Of a stretch of DNA of 15,494 bases, positions 1-7,495 are shown one piece after another. This DNA comes from Phellopilus nigrolimitatus. Lineage: Eukaryota; Basidiomycota; Agaricomycetes; Hymenochaetales; Hymenochaetaceae. The stretch is from NCBI GenBank assembly GCA_021029095.1, contig JAJOHG010000521.1:1-15494 (forward strand), written 5' to 3'. Each line of letters starts with the position of its first letter. Position 1 is the stretch's first letter. The notes below the pieces were generated by a model. It was not told where the DNA came from. It did no database searches and saw nothing but the letters and a program-made list of their open reading frames with translations. Position numbers and translations under genes: made by a program.

Positions 1-655
1 CCGACAGCACGTCGTCTCTCATATTGAGCAAGACTGGCCCTCAACGCTGAAGGAATGGGACCGCTTCAATGACCATGTCAACCGCAGACTTTTTTCGGAG
101 CATTACGACCTAGCCGGCGAGGAGCTCCTCGAGCCGGCGTCTGCGCTCGTGCTCGCGAAGCGTTTTGGTATTTAAAAAATCCTGCCGGCTGTGTATTATG
201 ACCTTTCTCGACTCAGGCCGCTCGACGACTGGGATGATCTGCGTTCTTCGGAGGGACTTCACCCGTCGATTAAGAGCACTTATGAAATTCGAACAGCCCT
301 CTGGCGTCTTCTCAGTTCCGATGATTTTTTGCATCTGCAGCGTGGGAAGAACATTATAGAGGAAGACTTTACCGGCGTGAATTATCCTGTACAAATGAGG
401 GGGAACTTTTGCAACACGGGCGATTGTTCGGAATCCCGGGGAATCATCCTAGGAGATATCGCCAAGGCTTGTTCGCGGAAGGACTTGGATGTCTTGCAAA
501 GCTTGCAAACATTCGCAGAGCGGACCAGAGAGCGCGGCGCCACGAAGTACTATCAACTTTGTTTCGAGTGCTCCTATCGGATAACAAAATTCCTGGAGAT
601 ATTGAGGCAAGATACTTGGAATAAACTTCCAAAAATCTTCGGCTTCAATAATTAA
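1..655 (+). pseudogene. BTB-family-like protein, C-terminal part, interrupted by an in-frame stop
   Basis: The reading frame enters from the left edge (codons starting at base 2) and runs to a stop at 653-655, but carries TAA at 173-175. Upstream are HIEQDWPSTLKEWD-like residues and AKRFGI; directly after the stop the same frame gives KILPAVYYDLSRL. The paralogue at the right edge reads ARRFDI-RSILPVAFYDIARI at this place, so the stop sits inside a conserved block and the DNA after it was coding. The tail has paired cysteines (NFCNTGDC, LCFEC) and ends in LPKIFGF, as I recall for agaricomycete BTB/POZ proteins of unknown role, possibly Cul3 adaptors. The BTB domain itself would lie outside the window and is not seen. 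Either a pseudogene, a truncated protein or a sequence error. Family assignment is moderate. Confidence 0.6.
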
Positions 656-1198
656 GGTGAATAAATTGATTCTCCAGGTTTGAAAGTTATCCGTCTCTGA
701 TTTAGATGAATTAGACATAGAGTGTGTTTCCACGCTATCATATCATACGCAGACCTTGATTCTCATTTCCTCAAATGATATTCTCAACGAACTCTCGTTC
801 TTTGCCCAGTAAATTGACTCCGCAGAATGAAATCATCATCTTTTTTGCCTGGCATCAACCTACCCAGATATACACTCAAATGGCTGGCGCTGTTATTACC
901 ATGTTACAGAGAATGTGCGGCGTCAATAAGTGTGATAACAATGCTTAACTCCGCGAGCACATGCATACGACATTATACGGCGCTAGTCCCGCTTGAGAAA
1001 TGCATAAGCATGAGCTTGAGCTCGCCATCCCGAGCCCTGTGCAGCTTTGAGACGGTCGTGATTCTAAAGATTATTGAGTACCGACAAAGTTCCAGGCGTG
1101 AAAGAAGTAACGGGCGTCATACATGAGAAGACATCAGGAGCGTAAAGGGTCGAATCGCTCAAGGAGAGTTTTTTCTTGATAAAAGAAAGAGAACTTAG
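656..1198. other. Intergenic stretch, no gene seen
   Basis: No reading frame here shows a recognisable motif or a convincing exon-intron structure. The only longer open stretch (827-1126, +) has a mixed, low-complexity composition rich in Ser, Leu and Cys and looks like chance. Confidence 0.5.
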
Positions 1199-1409
1199 AT
1201 GGGGAGCGTGCCGATGAGTGCACCAAATATGCCGACGCCCATGGACGCGACGTGCGCGCCTGCGGCAGAGGAAGAGGTCGAGGTTGAGCTGGAGGATAAG
1301 CCCGAGCCCGAGCCAGACGCGAAGGTCGGAGGCCTTGGAAGAGGAGGCATTTCCCGACGAGGAAGTGAGAGAGATCGAAGCACGCAAGAGTAAAGCCAGG
1401 AAAGCCTAG
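1199..1409 (+). pseudogene. Possible remnant coding for an acidic, charged C-terminus
   Basis: One frame from 1199 gives an acidic run (EEEVEVELEDKPEPEP); from about 1335 a second frame gives EALEEEAFPDEEVREIEARK followed by a basic end and a stop at 1407-1409. Both are biased toward Glu/Lys/Arg like one charged tail split over two frames, so a frameshift near 1325-1335 is plausible. No family is recognised, no clear intron links the frames, and the composition alone could arise by chance. Treat as a weak candidate. Confidence 0.2.
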
Positions 1410-1694
1410 ATTGGGTTTTTTCTGTATTATCTGTTGTTTATATAGGTTACATGATTGAGAATGAAGTCAGAATATGGGATCGAGGAAGTGAGGAACAGTG
1501 AGACGTAAGGGTTTCGAGAGTCAAGGATAAGTCATGGCAATGAGAAACAGACACATAACAAAAGTAAGACAGTGCCAAACGATGGCCTTGCGGATTGCAT
1601 ACTCCGTCAGGAAGAGCCCAAACTAGAGGGGCAACCCCCGCCCGGCTATAGAAGGTGAGACTTAGGTTCGCCCCAAACGACACGTTTTAGTCAC
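1410..1694. other. Intergenic stretch upstream of the Crinkler-like remnant
   Basis: No supported gene. It ends in a perfect E-box palindrome described separately. An open frame on the minus strand (1447-1683) has no recognisable motif. Confidence 0.4.
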
Positions 1695-1699
1695 GTGAC
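1690..1699. promoter_or_regulatory. Perfect 10-bp E-box palindrome
   Basis: GTCACGTGAC is its own reverse complement and contains CACGTG, the core bound by bHLH factors in fungi. It lies about 10-40 bp before the first possible start codons of the Crinkler-like fragment (ATG at 1710 or 1731), which is close for a promoter element; function is inferred. Confidence 0.3.
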
Positions 1700-2208
1700 A
1701 CTCCCACCGATGACCACAACTACGAACACGATGAAGGAGGTCTGGTATCTTCTCATCGACCACAAAAAGAAGCCACTCGGAGGGTTAGGCAGAGTGCATG
1801 TGCCTCACGATGCCACTGTTGCCGACTTGAAGCACAAGATCAAGGACCGCAACCCGAACGGCCTCGACCGTATTGCTGTAAGGCGCGGAGGTGCAAGGAC
1901 AGGAACATGGGCAAAGGGAGGTCTGAAGTTTTGAAGAATTGCATCAAGGATTTCGATTTCTCCGAGGAGAGTAACGATGTAGAGCACGTCGACCCACGGG
2001 ACACAGTGGCAGAACTCAGCCTCGCTGCTACGAGCTAGTGGAGGAACCACTACTGTTCATAGTGCGTTTAATGGCTCAAAGAAAGACCTTCCGACCACGC
2101 TTTCATTCAGAACGGAAACGAGATTTGCAGAAAGACGGAGCAACAGAAACAATTACATTTGGGTTCAGGAGCATAGGCTCGCCATCATTTAATTTTTTCT
2201 TGAGATAA
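1695..2208 (+). pseudogene. Crinkler (CRN)-like N-terminal ubiquitin-fold domain, frameshifted remnant
   Basis: Three successive reading frames each give a recognisable segment of one domain. Frame 1 (to about 1880) has EVWYLLIDHKKKPLG, then VPHDATVADLKHKIKDRNP, the beta-strand/helix pattern of the Crinkler N-terminal ubiquitin-like domain (TVxDLKxxIKxxxxN). Frame 2 (about 1889-2035) has EVLKNCIKDFDFSEE and VDPRDTVAELSLA, matching the second helix and linker, then hits TAG at 2036-2038. Frame 3 (from about 2029) has ELVEEPLLFIVRL, like the closing strand. No intron of plausible size joins them: the first gap is about 10 nt, where a Leu-x-x-Trp segment is expected and missing. No Crinkler C-terminal effector domain follows before 2208 or later. 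A decayed copy is most likely. Crinklers are secreted or intracellular effectors first known from oomycetes and also present in basidiomycetes. Confidence 0.55.
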
Positions 2209-2855
2209 ATGTGATTCAACATAGATCAGTTTGTGAGCTTCCGCTGACCCGAGTTTCCCTAGCGAGGTCGCCGGTCATCATCTCCGTGTAAAGTCGTTTG
2301 GCTTTTTTTTTTTTTTCATCTGCATATTCTTTGTGAGGTGCATAGTCTATATCGTCTCAAAACAGTGGATTTCCGTACAGGTGCTTGAATACTTCGAGGC
2401 CGTCACGATAGTGGAGAGTGATAGCTTGTTTTTATTGCAGACAATCTACCTCCATATACCTCAGACTGATAATCTATTGAAAGAATGGCAAACAAAGGTC
2501 CTGTTTTTCTTGTGGCTTGAAGGATGTCACGACGGGCAATACAGGTGCCAAGCTTTTCTCAGCAAACGTAGCAAAGTAAGTCTAGGAAATTGCATCGAGA
2601 GCGAGTAGGTAGTATACACATGTGTGCTTAGTACTGAATTATATCGGTATCTTATTTCGCTTCTTCACTATAAGTAATAAGAAGTGTTCCGTACGCCTTC
2701 GAAGGCGTAGTCGACGGCAGTGTTTGCAATGTTCGAAATGTATGCGGTTGCAGAGACGCCCATGAAAGAAGCACGGGATGACACAATAAACGTGGATCGC
2801 TCAAAGAAAGGGAGAAGACCACGACGGACTAAACAATAAATTAGTATGCCGTAGA
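2209..2855. other. Gene-poor stretch between the Crinkler-like remnant and mdv1
   Basis: Contains a 14-T homopolymer at 2303-2316. An open frame (2333-2608, +) has no recognisable motif and no supporting structure. The right part (about 2640-2855) is presumably the 3' UTR and terminator region of the Mdv1-like gene. Confidence 0.45.
2303..2316 (+). repeat. 14-T homopolymer run
   Basis: Uninterrupted run of T in otherwise mixed sequence. It could be a poly(dA:dT) tract or the poly-A end of an old retro-insertion on the other strand; no target duplication was seen. Confidence 0.6.
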
Positions 2856-5329
2856 TCATAACGCCCAAATCTTGACGGTTGAGTCCATGCCACCAGTCGC
2901 AAGGTATCTATCCATATAACGCAGGCGCTCAGCTGGTCTGGTATGCCCATTTGTTAACAACGTCGAGAGTTGCCTAGTCGTGCGGTTGTAAATCTGCAGA
3001 AAGCATAACGACAAATAGGAAAGAAAGTCAACATTAGCCCCTCATAGGTGAGATAAAAGTAAAAAAAAGAAGCGTGACTACGAAAGAGGAAGCGTACCTT
3101 CACGCCATTCTCGCCGGAGGTGGCGACGATCTTGCGGCTATCGAACTGCAACGCCGTGACACCGTGGTCAAATTTGATCGTCTCCATAATGCCTCCTGTC
3201 CGAATGTCCCATATCTACGACCGCAAGTTCCACGAGCTATATAAGTCGGACACTTCAACGTGAAATTAAAGCAGTGTAAACGTACCCGTATGGACTTGTC
3301 CAAGCTTCCACTGATGACGTGCAACTGGTCAAACTGGAGACAAGTCACCGGTGCAGTATGCCCCAAGAGCGTGCGATGCGCTTGCCCAGTCCGCACTAGC
3401 GGAGATGAAAAATCAGATCGTTTCTTTCTCTTGAGTAAATCCGCGAACGTACTGTCCCACATTCTCACTGCGCCATCTCCACTTCCACTGACGAGACCGT
3501 ATCCCCAAAACTGCACGCCGCCAACGAAGTCCTGATACATATCCCAGCTGTTGTCTGCGCGAGGGGGCATCGGGAATGCAAAATTGCCTATAGCTGAGGC
3601 GGTCCCAGGAAGATAACCAGATGCGGAGACGGACGCAGAGGGCGCGTGCGCGATCGCCCAGAGGATGTCCATAGACATGACACACTGGCCCGTGGTGAGA
3701 TCCCACTGGCGCAACGTCTTGTCGGCGGCGCCAGTCACCAAGCAGTTTTCCTCGAAGTAAAGTGCGGTCACGGCTTTACTGTGACCCTCGAGAACACGCG
3801 CGCACGGCCCGTCTGGTTCCACGCGCACCCCACCGTTTGCTCTAATACTGCCTTCTTCGTCGCCCTCCTCACTGATGTCTGCGAGGCTCACAATTTCCGC
3901 ATCCGTTTCGCCCACCCGCCTTAAATCCCATACGCGCACGGCGCCATCCTCGCCGCCTGTGAGGCACACATGCTCCTCAACTTGCAGCGCACGCACCGTG
4001 CCCGAGTGCCCACGTAGGCGTCCAATCTCCTCAACTGCCAGCATGTCCCAAACGCGTGGCGCGGGATCGCCATCACTGCCATCTTCTGCTGCAGCAGATA
4101 CGAGTGTGCCGTACGGTTCTGAAAAGTCGAGCGCGATTAAAGGGGCGTTCTGAGAGGATGCAGGAAGAGTGAGAAAGGCCACGCCGGGCGGAAGCTCGTC
4201 GTGTTCGGAAGGAAGGAAAGCGGGTCCTTTCCGTCGCCGCGAGCTCTGGTCAATGCGCCGCGCGGAGGTGACTGACTCTTCAAAGTCCACGCGCTCACGC
4301 ACGCCTTCGACTACTACAATTAGATAAAACCATGACAACAAAGACCGAAGTGTGCGTACGTTCGTCATCCAGTTCAAGCTCGTCCTCCTTCAGTTTGAGT
4401 AAGTCCGCCTCGAGTTGTGCGCGTATTGCGTCCAGCGCGTCAATCTTGTGGGTGATCTCAGCAATCTCGTTATGCATGAGTGCGCGCCGCACGTAGATAT
4501 TCTCCTTGTCCCGAAGAATCTCCTTCTGCTGGCGACGCAGCTCGTCCTTCCCCAGTGCCACGCTCGCTCCTAAGCTCTCCCGTGTGCGGCGCCCGCGCCG
4601 ACCTTTTCGTGATTTCACCACGACCACATCGTCATCGCTCGCGCTTTCGTGCTCATGCTCACGTTCCTCTTCTCCTTCTGCGAGCAGACCGCGCGCGTTC
4701 ATGCCGAGCTTCTTAAGATTCATGTGTGGAGCGTCGACGTTGCGCGTCTGGCGGCGACGACTCTTCCCCTTCTCCGAGCTCGGAATGGTTGCGTTGAAGC
4801 CACGAAGGAGACTGACGTCTGACGCGACACCCACTGGCTCAGGAACATCTGCAGTGAGCAGCTCGTCGTTCGCTTCAGCAATTTGCAGATCGGTGGATGT
4901 TATCCGTCGCGTGCCCAGTCCGAACCGCATCGGTGCGCGTCCGAGCGTCACGAAGTCCATGCGACCGTTGGTCGTGCCCAGCGACCCGCGAGTGTTTGAT
5001 GAGCTCGACGCGGCGTTGCTGATCATCTTGGGTGTCATGAGCACAGGAGCCACTGTCACCAAAGGAAAAAAAAAATTAGCTTAAACCATGTGAAACTTCA
5101 AGCACGCACAGTCTGAGAGGAGCTTTGTAGAGTCGCCTTTTTTGCGGAACGGGGCGAGTATGGCCCTAGAGACAGCCTGGATGTGCACGCCCGATCCCGA
5201 CGCCGACGTGTTGGTGGTTATCGGGTCGAGCGCGTCGCGCAACTCGGTTCGACGTCGAGAGCGTCGTTCGTCTGACATCGTTCTTCTCGACTCCGATCCT
5301 TCCCCGAGCCTCATATACAGACGTGACAT
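2856..5329 (-). CDS. MDV1: Mdv1-like mitochondrial division protein (coiled coil plus WD40 propeller)
   Basis: Five exons, 5329-5110, 5052-4360, 4313-3286, 3214-3098 and 2993-2856, keep one frame and give 731 residues. Mdv1 is the adaptor on the outer mitochondrial membrane that binds Fis1 with its N-terminal part, dimerises by a coiled coil and recruits the dynamin Dnm1 with its WD40 propeller. Seen here: N-terminal helical part with AVSRAILAPFRKKGDSTKLL (about residues 50-70) and APVLMTP; a basic/acidic linker; a long coiled coil from LGKDELRRQQKEIL to KLKEDELELDDE (about 240-304); then WD40 blades from about 360 to the end, with GHSGTV, GHSKAV and GHTAPV turns and ending VKIWAL. Introns are 57, 46 (or 49), 71 and 104 nt, all GT-AG. 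The start is uncertain: a second in-frame ATG (5278-5276, MSDERRSRR) may be the true one. The product fits the family in length and domain order. Caf4-type paralogue is a less likely alternative. Confidence 0.88.
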
Positions 5330-6143
5330 GTTCGACGACTGTCACATGACGTGACATACAGTCTCAGCCACATTTGAGTAAATCAGCATAACATATAAGC
5401 TTCTTAGACTTCATCAAATGTTTATCTAGAAGCTATAGCACAATGAGGTTTACCGGATTCTATCTGCACCACTCATTTTCCATATAACCTGCATATAAAT
5501 TCCGAATAACATTGCATCCAAAGCTCGCAAAAGAGGGAAGTCCCAATTAAGTTTAAAAACAACAACAAAACACGTCGAAACGGACTTTCAGATAGTGGAA
5601 CGTCAGCCTAATAATATGCATGTGCATCGTTCAGAGTCTCAGCGTCCACAGTAAATGCATCCTCACCCTCTCCTCTTCGCATTCTTCTTACTATTGCGCT
5701 ACGGTTCTTATGCTTGGAAACACCAATTTATCAGAGTTCTTAGAAAAAAGGAGACGTGTGCGGAGTTTTCCATAAATGAGAAATCACAGTGTGGCTGAGA
5801 GCAACTGAGGAGAAGCACAAGTTCTAGACTAACTTGTCGGTTGCCACTCGGTTCTCTGACGCCAGTAATTAAGATAGTAGATTAAGAGAGCTCGAAGACA
5901 GTTGCGATGACCTCTGAAGCAGTTGAAACATATGCGTGCAAACATCAAGGTCTTCATGTTGCACGGTCGTCACCACAATTAATCGCCGCAGACAGTCAGG
6001 GCTATTTGCAGTTGAAAAAGTATAAGATTGTGAGCCCTTGAACGAGCGATATTCAGGCGTCCCTGCTTGCGTTTCAGAAAAACGCTCGGAGCGAATGAAG
6101 AAAGTACATCAAATTAGCGTTATAATACTCAATACACGCACTT
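5330..6143. other. Upstream region of mdv1 / 3' side of the membrane-protein gene
   Basis: About 810 bp, A+T-richer than the flanking genes, with no supported reading frame or RNA gene. It should hold the mdv1 promoter next to 5330 and the 3' UTR of the gene ending at 6144. Confidence 0.5.
5340..5356. promoter_or_regulatory. Inverted repeat with CRE-like core before mdv1
   Basis: TGTCAC-n5-GTGACA is a perfect 6-bp inverted repeat, 11 bp upstream of the first in-frame ATG of mdv1. It includes TGACGTGA, close to ATF/CREB-type sites. The 10-mer GACGTGACAT at 5348-5357 recurs at 5320-5329, across the first ATG. Binding is inferred. Confidence 0.3.
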
Positions 6144-7091
6144 CTATCTCTTCCATCCAAAATCAACAGTGATATCAAGCCCATACGGTCGGAAGTCGTA
6201 GTATCGACGCAATATTTGAACCCGAGCATGTGTCCCTTCCTCTTCGTTCGTTGGTACTTGAGAGGAAGGGGACGCCGACGCCATTTCAGACGTTGAGCTC
6301 GGCTCCTCACTCTGCGAGTCTTGTTCGACTAAGGAGACACGTGTGGGATCGGATTTGGGATCGGAAGGCACGGTCGGAAGGATGGAATCCGAAGGTTTCC
6401 ACAATCGGCGGAGCATAAACAATAGATGGTACGAAGTTGGCTCAGGGGATGTAGACGAGACAGCCGCAGCTGCCTCGATCTGAGAAGCATGCTCACCATC
6501 TACATCGACGCAACCTTCGCCATTCAGCCCTAGCGAATTACGCGGCCTTTCTTTCTCTTCCTTCCCTTTCAATTTGACCTCGAGGTCGCGCTGCAATTCC
6601 CGTACGCTTGCCTGCTCCCATGCACTCACGTCGGTCGGCTCGAAAAGCCCGCCCGTCGCAAATGTGTTGCACCAGCAGCGATCGAGCAGCTGAATTACCG
6701 GCGGGAGGGCTAGTATCGACTCCGTGGATAACGAAGAAGCCGAAAAGTCCGCGCGCACGGCGTCGGCAAAGGTCGTAGTATTTCCAGAAGACTTCGAGAG
6801 CGGTGCGTCGACGGGGAGCGCTTGCCAGTAGCAAGACGACGTGAAGAGAGCTGTGAGAAGCATCATGCAGTAGAAACTTCATAGCTGCGTTAGTTGCTAT
6901 TCGTCCGACCAAAAGAGATTGAGCTCACCAGGGACGCGTTTGGAGGAAAAGCGAGAGCAAGAAGACGAGCAGGAAAAAAGGCGGCGCAGTCGGCAGGGGT
7001 AGAATAATAAGAGGCAAAAACCACCTCGTACACCTGAATGACACGTTCAGAGAAAGAAAAGATGCACAGTATCCTCAATAACTCACCACAT
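6144..7091 (-). CDS. Predicted N-terminally membrane-anchored protein of unknown function
   Basis: Inferred exons 7091-7087 (only ATG TG), 7033-6929 and 6876-6144, joined by 53- and 52-nt GT-AG introns, give 280 residues. The second intron has CTAAC as a likely branch site; the AG only 4 nt beyond it is skipped for AG at 6878-6877, which is the choice that keeps the frame open. The N-terminus is very hydrophobic: WFLPLIILPLP then FFLLVFLLSLFL (residues about 6-32) and CFYCMMLLTALF (37-48), so one or two membrane segments with a Cys-rich turn. The rest is soluble-looking: a conserved-looking LLDRCWCNTFATGGLFEP stretch, a Ser/Glu/Pro-rich linker, YHLLFMLRRLWKPSDS, and a C-terminal RRYYDFRPYGLDITVDFGW. 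I do not recognise the family. The conserved-looking ends argue for a real gene; the very short first exon makes the start uncertain. Confidence 0.6.
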
Positions 7092-7495
7092 CGTCAAGAT
7101 AAACAGTGAGCTCAAGTCAAAGTCAAGACCCGAAGGACAAGGCACGCGGTCAGCGGACACTGTCAAATCACGTGCTGCAAATGCGTCTGTGCCACGCGCT
7201 GTGTACGCTTATTTGTCGCCCTTTTGTTTTCCATCCAGTGGTTTCCTTGGTCCTTTCCATCTTGAAACCCTCTTCTGTACTCGTGAGGTTTTCATGAGAA
7301 AGATAAGTCTATATGAAATCTATCTAGAGAGTATTTTTTTCGATTACTAACATATGTTGACCTCGCTAATACCAAAATTCGAACGTAGTAGTGCATTACT
7401 GCGAGAGACATACGCAACGTGATACAAAGCTGGAAAGGGAAGAGAATACGAGCAGTCAAGTTCTTTTTGCTTACTAGAGTATTCTCGGATACTTT
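7092..7495. other. Intergenic region between argonaute 3' end and membrane-protein promoter
   Basis: About 400 bp with no supported gene. It contains CACGTG at 7169-7174 on the promoter side of the minus-strand gene that starts at 7091, and A+T-rich DNA toward the argonaute stop. Confidence 0.5.
7169..7174. promoter_or_regulatory. E-box (CACGTG)
   Basis: CACGTG within TCACGTGC, about 78 bp upstream of the start at 7091. A plausible bHLH site; a 6-mer can occur by chance. Confidence 0.25.

Noticed and set aside
168..217. A 50-nt GT-AG intron that would remove the TAA at 173-175
   Set aside because: It would delete the conserved ILPAVYYDLSRL block, and 50 nt is not a multiple of three, so the downstream conserved frame would be lost.
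2333..2608. 91-codon open frame on the plus strand, considered as the Crinkler C-terminal part
   Set aside because: No recognisable effector motif and separated from the N-terminal remnant by stops in all frames.
4506..5084. Long Ser/Arg-rich open frame on the plus strand
   Set aside because: Antisense of mdv1 exon 2, which has clear family motifs; the composition is what antisense of acidic/basic codons gives.
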